A DNA stretch of 28,612 bases from a virus (IMGVR_UViG_3300028596_001141:1-28612); one strand, 5' to 3'; numbered from the stretch's first letter, positions 21,032 through 28,612 are shown. Notes: generated by a model not told the origin, from the sequence alone. Numbers and translations: made by a program.

Positions 21032-21216
21032 GAGCCAGGTTCCTCTCGCATTTCGGCGAGGAGGTCGAACATGTCGTGCACACGGTTGTCACGGTCCCCG
21101 ATGACGCGGGCCCTCCACTCCCTGTACACGGCAATGGCCTCCTCGCCGCTCATGTTCTCCGCCGGTGCGGTCGCCTCCCGCTGTCGAGGGACGCCCGTGG
21201 TGCATGGTGCAGGCAT
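21028..21216 (-). CDS. 62-residue hypothetical protein
   Basis: Small acidic, helical protein (SGEEAIAVYREWRARVIGD, then MFDLLAEMREE). The ATG at 21216 has a very strong ribosome site (AAGGAGG, 8 bases upstream); a longer frame to 21264 does not. Its stop and that of the ATPase gene overlap in a palindromic CTAG (21028-21031), so the genes are convergent and touch. No family recognised; from size and position it may belong to the regulatory cassette, but this is inference. Confidence 0.62.
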   Translation of the reverse strand: MPAPCTTGVPRQREATAPAENMSGEEAIAVYREWRARVIGDRDNRVHDMFDLLAEMREEPGS

Positions 21217-21516
21217 GTGGTGCGCCTCCTTCTGTCTCCGCGCGAAGGCTAAATCATTGGCCATGCCTTAGGCCAGGGTACGTTGCGTGGTGATGGACAC
21301 ACCATAGGTAGCCACACGGAAAACCCGGGGGATACCCAGGGGTTTTCTGGGGCTTTCGGCGCCCGAAAGGTAGGATGGGAAACAGAAAACCCGGCCCATG
21401 ATGACCGCTGAGTCAGGCCGGGTTCCCCGCAGAATCGCTATCAGCCAGCGATGCCGCCATCGTATCCCACAGGGTGTTGCGCGGCCAGCATCGCAGGTCA
21501 GAGGACAGGAGACCTG
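21217..21516. other. non-coding hairpin-rich region
   Basis: 300 bases without a convincing gene. It contains three stem-loops: GAAAACCC (21319-21326) with GGGTTTTC (21340-21347); CTTTCGG (21353-21359) with CCGAAAG (21363-21369); and AACCCGGCC (21388-21396) with GGCCGGGTT (21416-21424). The promoter of the minus-strand 62-residue gene should lie in 21217-21300. The hairpins may terminate readthrough from the left or form a structured leader for the gene at 21517. Confidence 0.6.
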
Positions 21517-22428
21517 GTGGCCCGCACTCGCCACGGACGGCAGCGCAGCTTTGCCTCCATCCCCAATGCCACTATCGACGATGCGCAGCATCTCGACTTC
21601 ATGGCGCTCGCTCTCCTCACGGTGCTTTTGCGCCAGAAGGATGGCTGGGACATGACGCTGGAACGCGTCGGTAAGAAGTACGGATACGGCCGGGAGGCTC
21701 TGGCAAATGCCATGGGCCTGCTCCAGGTGGCACGGTATGTCGTGAAGGTCCGTGTGCAGATCGGCGGCGGAGGCCACTGGTTCACCGAGATCATCACCTA
21801 CGACACACCCGCTTCCGACGAGGAGGTGTCGGAGCTTCTGCTGCGAATCGCCTCCGAGCCGCTCGTCATGGATGTGCGCTTCATCGAACCCACACAGACC
21901 GCCCGCAACCGTTCGAAGGCGCGGGCGACGAAGCTGGCGAAGACCAAGCCGGACCCCGAGAAGGTCGTGGTGGACCTCGGTGCCCGGACCAGCGAATGCT
22001 CGGATGAGCCGAGTGCCGGAAAACCCGCACTCGGTGACGACCCAGACGCCCCAAGGGTCGAGGAGGAGAAACCGCAGGTCAGCACCGAGTGCCGGGATAC
22101 CCGACAGTCGGCTGAGGCCGCACTCTCTAAGAAGACTGTCCCTCTCGAAGACATCTCTCTCTCATCCTGTGAGCCCTCGGGCGGAGCCTCGGGCGAGGAC
22201 GAAGAGATTTCACTGCTCGACGACCTGGGCTTCGCCAGTGAGACGCCCGAGAACCAGGCTGAGTGCCCGCCTGCGCGCCTCACAGTGGTTCCGGCACCCC
22301 AGGAGTCGGACGGGACGGAGAACGGCCCTGAGAGGCCCTCTCAGTACCCGGCGGTGTGCCGGTCGTGCTGGCAGCCGTTCGCCCGGACCCAGGGCGCCCT
22401 GGTGCGACTGTGCGAGAAGTGCCGCTGA
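21517..22428 (+). CDS. winged-helix DNA-binding protein with C-terminal zinc ribbon
   Basis: 303-residue protein. Residues about 20-95 look like a winged helix (FMALALLTVLLRQKDGWDMT, then GKKYGYGREALANAMGLL and a VKVRVQIGGGGHWF wing). A long acidic, Ser/Pro-rich linker (about 140-270) leads to CRSCWQPF ... LCEKC, a four-cysteine zinc ribbon at the extreme C-terminus. This layout resembles helix-turn-helix proteins found widely in Streptomyces genomes. The GTG at 21517 follows AGGAG at 5 bases; the frame upstream to 21451 lacks a site. It is probably transcriptional regulation, but the target is unknown. Confidence 0.72.
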   Translation: MARTRHGRQRSFASIPNATIDDAQHLDFMALALLTVLLRQKDGWDMTLERVGKKYGYGREALANAMGLLQVARYVVKVRVQIGGGGHWFTEIITYDTPASDEEVSELLLRIASEPLVMDVRFIEPTQTARNRSKARATKLAKTKPDPEKVVVDLGARTSECSDEPSAGKPALGDDPDAPRVEEEKPQVSTECRDTRQSAEAALSKKTVPLEDISLSSCEPSGGASGEDEEISLLDDLGFASETPENQAECPPARLTVVPAPQESDGTENGPERPSQYPAVCRSCWQPFARTQGALVRLCEKCR

Positions 22429-22467
22429 GAAGGCCGTTTCCGTGATCCTTCGGGGGATACTCGGTCC

Positions 22468-22995
22468 ATGGCCGACACCGTCTCCGTCTATCCCCCGGAC
22501 TTCGACACCGACATCGGATCCGTCCGGGCCCTCATTCCCGATGTCGAGCGCGTCGACTTCACCGGCGAAGGCGTCGCGACCTACATGTTCTCGGACGCGC
22601 ACCTGCGTTCCTTCCTGCGGCTGTACGCCTCACGGCCGTCCGCCGCCGGTCGGATCAAGCGGGCCGCCGCCGACGCGATCAGCGCCGTGGCCAACAGCGA
22701 AGCCCTGATCTCGAAGGTCATCAAGACCGAAGACCTTCAGACCGACGGCGCCAAGGTGGCCAACGCCCTGCTGGCCGGAGCCCGGCAGCTCCGCGACGAC
22801 GCCGAGCGGGACGACGAGCAGTCCGAGGACGAGTACGCCTTCCAGATTGTCGACTTCCAGCCGTACCCGCTGGACTGCCTGCCGTACACGCTGCGCGGCT
22901 TCCCCCAGCGCTGCTGCGTGGCGTCGTACGCCGGGAACTGCGGCTGCTCCGGCTCGAAGGACCGTGGCGCCGGGTTCGGCAGCGGACACGTGTGA
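22468..22995 (+). CDS. head-tail adaptor (connector) protein
   Basis: 175-residue protein, first of the connector genes. The N-terminal part (SVRALIPDVERVDFTGEG, then FSDAHLRSFLRLY) followed by a helical AAADAISAVANSEALISKVI stretch is typical of phage head-tail adaptors that bind the portal from below. The C-terminal 40 residues are unusual, with several cysteines (RCCVAS, CGCSGS). The ATG follows GGGGGA at about 9 bases. It is followed closely by the stopper-like gene. Confidence 0.8.
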   Translation: MADTVSVYPPDFDTDIGSVRALIPDVERVDFTGEGVATYMFSDAHLRSFLRLYASRPSAAGRIKRAAADAISAVANSEALISKVIKTEDLQTDGAKVANALLAGARQLRDDAERDDEQSEDEYAFQIVDFQPYPLDCLPYTLRGFPQRCCVASYAGNCGCSGSKDRGAGFGSGHV

Positions 22996-23005
22996 GGAGA
23001 AGACC

Positions 23006-23536
23006 ATGGCACCCCTGCTGAACCGGAGGGCCCTCGACCCACGGTGGGCGTGGCACCAGCGCTCCGTGCCCATCGGCCACATGTTCATCGTGTGCGAGAT
23101 CTTCCGGCGCGTGGGTGACGTGGCGAACTACAGCTACGACCCGGCCACCGGCGGCCTCGACGCGCCGCCCATGGTGCTGCTCTACCGGGGCCAGGCGCGC
23201 GCCGCGACCAACAAGGACTGGCGTGCCCGCGTGAAGACCATCCGAGGCGACTCGGGTATCGCACACGCCGTCCGCTTCCAGATCCCGGAGAGGGAGGCGC
23301 CCCCGATCCACGCACACGATGTGCTGCGGGTCATCGACTCTCCGGCCGACCAGGAACTGACCCACTTCGTCTTCCATGTGCGCAACATGATGATGTCGTC
23401 GGCACCGTGGCTCAGGAATCTTCTGTGCGATGTTGATGTTGCTCACCCCAACACCCTTCCGGCTCCGTATTCGATGCAGCCGGTCGAAGAATTCAACACA
23501 CCGCCGCCGATTACCACCGGCTGCAACTGCGGATAA
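23006..23536 (+). CDS. head-tail stopper-like protein
   Basis: 176-residue protein at the position of the head-tail stopper. The N-terminal part (PRWAWHQRSVPIGHMFIVCE) is followed by a beta-rich middle with GQARAATNKDWRARVK and IPEREAPPIHAHDVLRVID, consistent with the small barrel fold of stopper proteins, and a proline-rich tail ending CNCG. The ATG follows GAGGAGAAG. Function is assigned from gene order and general pattern; no signature motif is decisive. Confidence 0.65.
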   Translation: MAPLLNRRALDPRWAWHQRSVPIGHMFIVCEIFRRVGDVANYSYDPATGGLDAPPMVLLYRGQARAATNKDWRARVKTIRGDSGIAHAVRFQIPEREAPPIHAHDVLRVIDSPADQELTHFVFHVRNMMMSSAPWLRNLLCDVDVAHPNTLPAPYSMQPVEEFNTPPPITTGCNCG

Positions 23537-23549
23537 GGAGGAAGCTGCC

Positions 23550-23963
23550 TTGGCAGGCATCGAGTTCAAGTACAACTACCGCTTCGGCGGCGGCCACCGG
23601 TACTACCCGGGAGGCACTCCGCACGGCAAGCAGGACACCGGGCTCGACGACTTCGTCATCGACCACCTGAACAAGTCCCGCAGGCAGCTCATCCTCGACA
23701 TGTCCAACGCCCGGCGCCGGGGTGAAGGCATTGTGCGGGCGAAGGCCCGTGTCGACACGGGAGCGATGAAGCGCCAGGTCATGGGCACGGGCGACTTCGG
23801 AACGGACATCCTGAAGATCAGCTTCGGGTGGGAGTCCCTGGCCCCGTACTACGCGCCGTTCCAGGAATTCGGAACCCGGCACGGCATCACGCCGATGTAC
23901 GCCGTGTTCGACGCCTACAACCAGGTGCTGTCGGAACTGCGGTCCCGGCTCGGCGGTCGCTGA
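23550..23963 (+). CDS. HK97 gp10-like head-tail/tail completion protein
   Basis: 137-residue protein with the hallmark elements of the HK97 gp10 family: ARVDTGAMKRQV in the middle and YYAPFQEFGTRHGITPMYAV near the end. It helps join the finished tail to the head. The start is TTG at 23550, six bases after AAGGAGGA, in agreement with the length of the family; upstream codons in this frame lack a ribosome site. Its stop overlaps the next ATG (TGATG). Confidence 0.85.
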   Translation: MAGIEFKYNYRFGGGHRYYPGGTPHGKQDTGLDDFVIDHLNKSRRQLILDMSNARRRGEGIVRAKARVDTGAMKRQVMGTGDFGTDILKISFGWESLAPYYAPFQEFGTRHGITPMYAVFDAYNQVLSELRSRLGGR

Positions 23964-24418
23964 TGACCAAGTCCATCATCAACTGGCAGACGGCGATCTT
24001 CGATCACATCGAGCAGGCGGTGCCGAACAACCGCGTCTTCCTGGAGGGCGTTCCCGAATCCACCGAGATTCCGCTCGATCCGACCGGCCTGGTGAAGCCG
24101 TTCGTCATTCTGTGGTTCGGTCAGCTCACCGACATTCTGACCGGCACGCAGAGTGGTGACCTGTGCGGCTTCGGCGGTGGCATGTCGGCCCGTACGGCCA
24201 CCTTCGCCCTGGAGGTCGTCGCACCCAACGGGCTGTCGCTGCTCCAGTTCGAGGACCGGATCCGTTCGGCGCTCACCGGCTTCCAGCCAGCCGGTCAGGG
24301 AGAGCTGGCCGAGGGTGGCGTGACGGCCGTGCGTGACCCGCTGCCGACCGGCCTCGGTGTGGGCCTCAGGTTCTACAAGGCCATCTTCTTCTCCGGCGTC
24401 GTCGGCAACACCACCTGA
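23963..24418 (+). CDS. tail terminator protein
   Basis: 151-residue protein between the gp10-like gene and the major tail gene, the normal place for the terminator that caps the tail tube. The segment FALEVVAPNGLSLLQFEDRI and the following helix fit the fold of lambda gpU-type terminators in general form only. Translation is coupled to the upstream gene through TGATG. A strong hairpin follows. Confidence 0.75.
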   Translation: MTKSIINWQTAIFDHIEQAVPNNRVFLEGVPESTEIPLDPTGLVKPFVILWFGQLTDILTGTQSGDLCGFGGGMSARTATFALEVVAPNGLSLLQFEDRIRSALTGFQPAGQGELAEGGVTAVRDPLPTGLGVGLRFYKAIFFSGVVGNTT

Positions 24419-24436
24419 TGCACTTGCAAACAGGCC

Positions 24437-24456
24437 CCCGCTACGGCGGGGGCTTC
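24437..24456 (+). terminator. stem-loop terminator before major tail gene
   Basis: GCCCCCGC, then TAC, then GGCGGGGGC: a short, very stable stem with a three-base loop and TTCTTCGTG after it, about 20 bases after the tail terminator stop. The major tail gene beyond it should therefore have its own promoter in 24460-24560. Confidence 0.75.
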
Positions 24457-24572
24457 TTCGTGCTACAGGAGAAAATCAGGCCAGACGATCTAGACTCCTC
24501 AGGGAAGGGCCACCACGCGGAGAGCGTCGTGAGGGGCCAAGATGTAACGACATAGGCCGAGAGGTTGAGAAG

Positions 24573-25109
24573 ATGGCCAATGAAGTGAAGATGCTCCCGC
24601 CGAATGTCACCGTGTGGTGGGTGCCCATTCCGGACGGCATCGCGAACGTGAACTGCCCGACGGCGGCGGAGATCAACGCGGGAGTCAACATCTCCTGCGC
24701 CCTGACCACCGACCTGACCCTCGGCTGGACCGAGCGAGACACCGACGACACCGGTGGTCTGTGCGACGACGCCAACGTGGCCAACCCGACCAAGAAGAAC
24801 TACGAGGGCACCCTCAACTTCTTCCTGGACCGCGACCTCGGCGACGCGAAGCCCGAGTCGGTCTACAACGAGGCGCTGGAGCTGTTCAAGACGCCGCTCC
24901 AGCCGGGCTACCTGGTGCAGCGCATCGGCAAGCACCCGCGCAACGTTCCGGACGCGGCCGACGGCGACTACATCACCGTCTTCAAGTTCCTCTCGGGTGA
25001 CCCCAACATCGTCAACGACGCCACGGCGCCGGTGCAGATGGAGGTCGTCTTCTACGCCCAGGGTGAGTCCTCGGACGGCATCGTCCAGGTCGGCATCTGC
25101 GGCTCGTGA
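24573..25109 (+). CDS. major tail protein
   Basis: 178-residue protein forming the tail tube. Beta-rich with ALTTDLTLGWTERDTDDTGG near the middle of the N-terminal half and KNYEGTLNFFLDRDLGD, common in actinophage tube subunits of this class, then YLVQRIGKHPRN and a strand-rich end. The ATG at 24573 follows GAGAGG. The upstream frame is non-coding spacer with the hairpin. Its stop overlaps a short coupled ORF (GTGA). Confidence 0.85.
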   Translation: MANEVKMLPPNVTVWWVPIPDGIANVNCPTAAEINAGVNISCALTTDLTLGWTERDTDDTGGLCDDANVANPTKKNYEGTLNFFLDRDLGDAKPESVYNEALELFKTPLQPGYLVQRIGKHPRNVPDAADGDYITVFKFLSGDPNIVNDATAPVQMEVVFYAQGESSDGIVQVGICGS

Positions 25110-25213
25110 CGACGCCCGAGGAAGAGCAGGGGCTCGACGTTCTCGGGGAGATCCCGGAGAACTGGACCCCTGACACCGCCGGGGATGGCGGCGAGGAAAC
25201 CACAGGAAGCTGA
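25106..25213 (+). CDS. 35-residue acidic ORF coupled to the major tail gene
   Basis: GTG at 25106 overlaps the major tail stop (GTGA) with no other ribosome site. It encodes a very acidic peptide (VTTPEEEQGLDVLGEIPENW at the start). Third codon positions are mostly G or C, as in real genes here. It fills most of the gap before the tail chaperone gene. It might instead be the remains of a C-terminal extension of the tube protein. Function unknown. Confidence 0.4.
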   Translation: MTTPEEEQGLDVLGEIPENWTPDTAGDGGEETTGS

Positions 25214-25248
25214 CGCTTCCGCACGTAACGAACACCAAGGGGAATGGC

Positions 25249-26016
25249 ATGAGCGACGAGAAGAAGTCCGGGTTCGACAAGGCGCCGGGCCCGGACACCT
25301 TCAGCTTCGACGCGTACATCAAGGGGAAGTCGACCTTCCCCGAGTTCTCGCACACGGTCTACCTGGACCAGGCTGCGGGCGTCGAGCTGGGCGAGCTGAT
25401 CGAGCAGTACGAGGACGCCGTGAAGACCATCGGCGGGCTGAAGCTGAAGCAGGAGCGGGCCATGGAGTCCGGCTCCCTGTCGATGGCCGACGACACCCTC
25501 TCGGACCTGGCCGAGCTGATCGACGCCGAGGAGCGCCGCATCGAGTCGATCGACCTCCAGATGACGGAGCTGACCGACAAGATCAAGGCCACCTCCATCA
25601 CGCTGAACTTCCAGGCGGGCACCCCGCAGAAGTACGGCAAGGTCATCCGGCAGGCCGAGAAGGAGTACCTCAAGCTCCACGGCAAGGTCCGTGACGACGA
25701 CATGGAGCACGCCACGGCGCGCACCCGTCATGTCCTCGTGGCCCAGCTCGCGGCCTACTGCACGAGCTGGGAGACGCCGGACGGCCAGAAGTACGAGGCC
25801 CCGACCAAGGAGAGCATGGGCTCCATGGTCGACTCGCTCATCACCTCGGAGATGCTGCGCCTCATGTCGGCTCTGCACAAGGGACTCGACGCCAGCGCCG
25901 AGTGGGCCAGCAGGATCGACGCCGGATTTCCTGGCGGAGGCTCTGACGTGGGAAGCGAACCGGTGGGCGATTCCGGTGCTGAAGACAGCGAGATCCTGGG
26001 GGATTCCGCCGCTTGA
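25249..26016 (+). CDS. tail assembly chaperone G
   Basis: 255-residue acidic helical protein directly before the tape measure, the place of gpG-like chaperones. The N-terminal part (PDTFSFDAYIKGKSTFPEFS) and a long coiled-coil middle (about 60-120; LIEQYEDAVKTIGGLKLKQ) bind and protect the tape measure during tail assembly. In-frame translation after residue 227 gives a low-complexity Gly/Asp/Glu tail, consistent with readout past a frameshift site. The ATG lies after AAGGGGAA. Confidence 0.82.
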   Translation: MSDEKKSGFDKAPGPDTFSFDAYIKGKSTFPEFSHTVYLDQAAGVELGELIEQYEDAVKTIGGLKLKQERAMESGSLSMADDTLSDLAELIDAEERRIESIDLQMTELTDKIKATSITLNFQAGTPQKYGKVIRQAEKEYLKLHGKVRDDDMEHATARTRHVLVAQLAAYCTSWETPDGQKYEAPTKESMGSMVDSLITSEMLRLMSALHKGLDASAEWASRIDAGFPGGGSDVGSEPVGDSGAEDSEILGDSAA

Positions 26017-26350
26017 GCTGTTGTCGGGAAAGAGGGTCAAGTGGTCCGACGAGCGGAATCGAATGCTCGCCGTGGCCCTGACTCTCCTGGAGGACGAGAC
26101 GTGTGGAAGCTGCGGGACTCCGGCATGGATCGGCCACTCCACCGACAACACCATCGCGTTCAGCATCAAGTCGTCCGTGTGCTACGGATGCGCGGAGCTG
26201 GAGCGCGAGAGGGACAGCAGTGTGTCTCCCGACGGGAGGCAGAAGAGGAAGCCCCGTCCGGGTGAGACGAGGTACGTGACGGCGCACAACATCTGGGAGG
26301 GCCAGCCCCTTCCGTCGAGGTACAAGAGTTACACCGGCAAGGAGGACTAG
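25249..26350 (+). CDS. tail assembly chaperone G-T fusion by +1 frameshift
   Basis: After F227 (TTT, 25927-25929) a +1 shift continues as LAEALTWEANRWAIPVLKT for 139 more residues to a stop at 26350, giving about 366 residues. The T part contains two CxxC pairs (CGSC and CYGC), a zinc ribbon seen in the T domain of many actinophage chaperones. No ribosome site or start codon is seen for independent translation of T. G and G-T act together to load the tape measure into the tube; the ratio is set by the frameshift. Confidence 0.78.
25927..25930 (+). promoter_or_regulatory. probable +1 frameshift site (TTT-C)
   Basis: Frame 0 reads GGA TTT CCT; moving one base forward reads TTC CTG. The same Phe tRNA pairs with TTT and TTC, so a slip is cheap, and TTT is a rare codon in this GC-rich genome. 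The T frame opens here. A -2 slip would give the same frame and cannot be excluded. Confidence 0.6.
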
Positions 26351-28612
26351 GTGGCCAGCAGCCAGTTCGACGCTGTAGCCAGGATCAGCCTGGATCTGCG
26401 GGCGTTCACGGCTGGGGCCAGCCAGGTCACCCGTGCCGGTGGCCAGATGGAACAGATCTTCAAGCAGCTCAACTCGGTGCTGGGCAAAGTCGGCGACGTC
26501 AACAAGAAGCAGGCAGCCGACATTGCCCGCACCGCTCGGGCGTACAACCAGGTCACCTCCGTGGTCCGGGGCTACGTCGCCATGATCCAGGCGCTGAGCA
26601 AGGCCGAGGGGAACTCGGTCAACGCAACGAAGCAGATGGAGAAGGCCTTCAAGGGTCTTCAGTCCGTCATGAGCACTGTGCGCGGGCTCGGCGAGAAGGA
26701 GTTCCAGCGTGTGCAGCGCACGCTGACTCTGTATACCCAGATGGCCACGGTGCTTCAGCGCCTGGCTGCCGCCCAGAACCAGATGGCTGCCACCACGCAG
26801 CGCAGTACGGCCACGATGGCGGCCGAGGCGAAGGAGCGGGACCGGGCCAAGAAGGCGGCCACCGACCAGGCCATCGCCGAGCAGCGCCTGGCACAGGCGA
26901 CCGTGAAGACGGCGCAGGTACGGCTTCAGGCGACGCAGGCGGCAACGCTGGCACAGGAGCGTCAGGCCCAGGCGGCCAACAGGACAGTCGTCTCACAGAA
27001 CGCGGCGGCGGCTTCGGCCGTCCGTCTCTCCACGGCGAATCAGCGTCTGGCTCAGGCCACGGCGGCTGCGGCCCAGGCTCAGACGCGGGCTACCGCCGCT
27101 GCGGTGGCTGCGAATGCCGCACAGGCCCGGGGTGCTTCTCAGGCCGCAGCGGCCCAGGCGAGGGCCACTCAGGCCGCTGCCGCTGCGGCTGCGGCCCAGC
27201 TCCGTCTTGCCGAGGCCCAGCGCCGTGCGGCGGCTGCCCAGCGTCAGGTGAACGAGCAGCTCCGTGGAGGGTCCGGATCGGGCAATCTGCTGCGCCAGGA
27301 TCTCTCCGAGCTGGAGACGGCCTACCGACGGATGGCGCAGACGGCGGTCAGTGCGGTCACCGAGGTCATCAGCGCCGGAATCAGCCACGAGTCGGCATTC
27401 GCTCAGCTCGCCCGTGTCACCAAGGTCACGGGCGCCGAGGCCGACAACCTGAAGAAGGCGTTCGAGGGACTGGCCACCACGGAGCCGATCAGCTTCGAAG
27501 ACGTGGCGCGCGTCGGTCAGCTCGCGGCCCAGACCGGTGTCGCCACTGAGCAGCTTGAGCAGTTCTCGCGTACCGTCATCCGCTTCTCGGTGACCACGGG
27601 TATCGCATCCGACCAGGTCACGGTGCTCTTCGGCCGTATCCAGAACATGCAGAACCTGCCGACGCAGCAGGTCAGCAACTTCGCCTCGATGGTTCTCGCG
27701 GTCGGTACCGCGTCGGCCGCCACCGAAGACGAGATCCTCAAGGTCACGCAGGCCATCTCGACCTCGTCGACCATGTTCGGTCTGACAACCACGGACATCG
27801 GCGGTCTCGCCGGTGCGCTCGCTTCGCTGCGTGTGCCGCCCGAGTGGTCGCGTGGTACGACGACGCGTATCTTCCGCGAGCTGGACGACGCGGTGAAGGC
27901 GGCAGGTGCCGAGCTGGGCATCCTGTCGAACGTCATGAATATGACGGGCGAAGAGGTCCAGGCCCTTCGCGCCTCGGACCCGGGCGAGTTCTTCCGGCAG
28001 TTCATCAAGGGCATGCAGCAGTACACCGACACGTCGAAGTCGGCGGAGGAGGCCACCGCGTCGGTGGCCAATGTGCTGAAGTCCCTGGGTGTCGGCGCTG
28101 TGCGTGACATCGAGTTCATCTCGCGTCTGGCGTCGAACTTCGACACGCTGTCCGACCTGACCGATAAGTCGACCATCGCGTTCTCGCGGAACTCGGAGCT
28201 GACCGAGCAGGCGAACATCCTGTACGACACCGCACGCGTCAAGATCGACAACCTGGTCGACGCGTTCGAGGCCTTCCTCGCGGGCGTCGGCAAGGACATC
28301 GTCGTCACGCTCGGGCAGATCGCCTCGTTCGCCACCGACATGATCGAGGCCTTCTCCGGCGCCCCCTCGATCGTGAAGGGGATGCTGACGGCCATCGTCG
28401 CCGTGACCGCCTTCGCCGCCGCGCTGGCCGCCCTGCGCATGATCGCCTTCCAGAGCCTGCGCAGCCTGGTCGCCATGCGCGAGACCCAGGCCCGGCTCGG
28501 TGTGCAGACACTCAGCCTCCGCAACATCTACCAGGCCTACGGCCGGACCGTGAACGATGCCGCCACGGCCAACAGCAACGCCACGCGTGGCTACCTGGCC
28601 AACATCCGGGCG
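26351..28612 (+). CDS. tape measure protein (5' part, runs off window)
   Basis: 754 codons are present and the frame is open at the right edge. The GTG at 26351 touches the previous stop and follows AAGGAGG. Residues 1-150 are an N-terminal helical domain, 156-300 an Ala/Gln-rich coiled coil with near-repeats, and about 335-660 a TP901-type tape measure core (SHESAFAQLARVTKVTG, EPISFEDVARVGQLAAQTGV). Residues about 675-700 are a membrane-like segment (GMLTAIVAVTAFAAALAAL). It sets tail length and takes part in DNA injection. Confidence 0.92.
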   Translation, partial: MASSQFDAVARISLDLRAFTAGASQVTRAGGQMEQIFKQLNSVLGKVGDVNKKQAADIARTARAYNQVTSVVRGYVAMIQALSKAEGNSVNATKQMEKAFKGLQSVMSTVRGLGEKEFQRVQRTLTLYTQMATVLQRLAAAQNQMAATTQRSTATMAAEAKERDRAKKAATDQAIAEQRLAQATVKTAQVRLQATQAATLAQERQAQAANRTVVSQNAAAASAVRLSTANQRLAQATAAAAQAQTRATAAAVAANAAQARGASQAAAAQARATQAAAAAAAAQLRLAEAQRRAAAAQRQVNEQLRGGSGSGNLLRQDLSELETAYRRMAQTAVSAVTEVISAGISHESAFAQLARVTKVTGAEADNLKKAFEGLATTEPISFEDVARVGQLAAQTGVATEQLEQFSRTVIRFSVTTGIASDQVTVLFGRIQNMQNLPTQQVSNFASMVLAVGTASAATEDEILKVTQAISTSSTMFGLTTTDIGGLAGALASLRVPPEWSRGTTTRIFRELDDAVKAAGAELGILSNVMNMTGEEVQALRASDPGEFFRQFIKGMQQYTDTSKSAEEATASVANVLKSLGVGAVRDIEFISRLASNFDTLSDLTDKSTIAFSRNSELTEQANILYDTARVKIDNLVDAFEAFLAGVGKDIVVTLGQIASFATDMIEAFSGAPSIVKGMLTAIVAVTAFAAALAALRMIAFQSLRSLVAMRETQARLGVQTLSLRNIYQAYGRTVNDAATANSNATRGYLANIRA

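Noticed and set aside
22441-22457. TTCG-loop hairpin between the winged-helix and adaptor genes
   Set aside because: Only four to five base pairs with mismatches; overlaps the ribosome site and is too weak to call a terminator.
26818-27250. Ala-rich near-repeats in the tape measure as a DNA repeat array
   Set aside because: The DNA units are not regular; the pattern is explained by a low-complexity coiled coil.
27517-28527. 336-codon minus-strand open frame at the right end
   Set aside because: Lies antisense to the tape measure frame, which continues unbroken to the window edge with the expected domains.
1-28612. Integrase, attachment site, tRNA genes or CRISPR array
   Set aside because: Looked for recombinase motifs, cloverleaf-like segments and regularly spaced repeats; none was convincing in this window, so lysogeny cannot be judged from it.

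Overview
This window is a 28.6 kb piece of a tailed double-stranded DNA phage (siphovirus) of Streptomyces or a close actinomycete. The reasons are very GC-rich coding DNA with G/C-ending codons, tightly overlapping genes (GTGA, ATGA, TGATG), a full head-to-tail gene series ending in a tape measure protein, and genes with DUF6221, DUF5753 and DUF397-type sequences that are typical of actinomycetes. Gene order and the collagen-like fibre recall R4-type Streptomyces phages; that is a resemblance, not a demonstrated assignment. No integrase, tRNA, CRISPR array or insertion sequence was seen.

Left arm (1-6765, minus strand): about 20 small, mostly overlapping genes form one operon-like block. Recognisable members are an HD hydrolase resembling (p)ppGpp hydrolases, a DUF6221-like protein, a small protein with an FtsK-gamma-like winged helix plus a cysteine cluster, a membrane-anchored cysteine protein and a HIT hydrolase. 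Many of the rest are small proteins with paired cysteines, probably metal binding. A divergent regulatory region (6766-6854) separates this block from a single plus-strand gene.

Lysis, packaging and head (7620-16371, plus strand): an amidase endolysin; an inverted-repeat-rich gap; the large terminase, split at its Walker A motif by an intein with class 3 hallmarks; a two-span holin whose reading frame looks disturbed near its end; the portal; a prohead protease with a fused C-terminal scaffold region that has its own internal start; a decoration protein; and the major capsid protein. Several stem-loops follow the capsid gene.

Tail fibre and inserted regulatory island (16831-22428): a collagen-like fibre gene ends at a shared terminator. 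It is followed by a cassette that looks like the whiJ/abaA-type regulatory loci of Streptomyces chromosomes: an XRE/DUF5753 regulator and a DUF397 protein on the minus strand, and a divergent RsbW-like ATPase on the plus strand. A 62-residue minus-strand gene, a hairpin cluster and a winged-helix/zinc-ribbon protein complete the island, which interrupts the structural genes.

Connector and tail (22468-28612, plus strand): head-tail adaptor, stopper-like protein, HK97 gp10-like protein, tail terminator, major tail protein, a 35-residue coupled ORF, tail assembly chaperones joined by a probable +1 frameshift at TTT-C, and the first 754 codons of the tape measure gene, which runs off the right edge.
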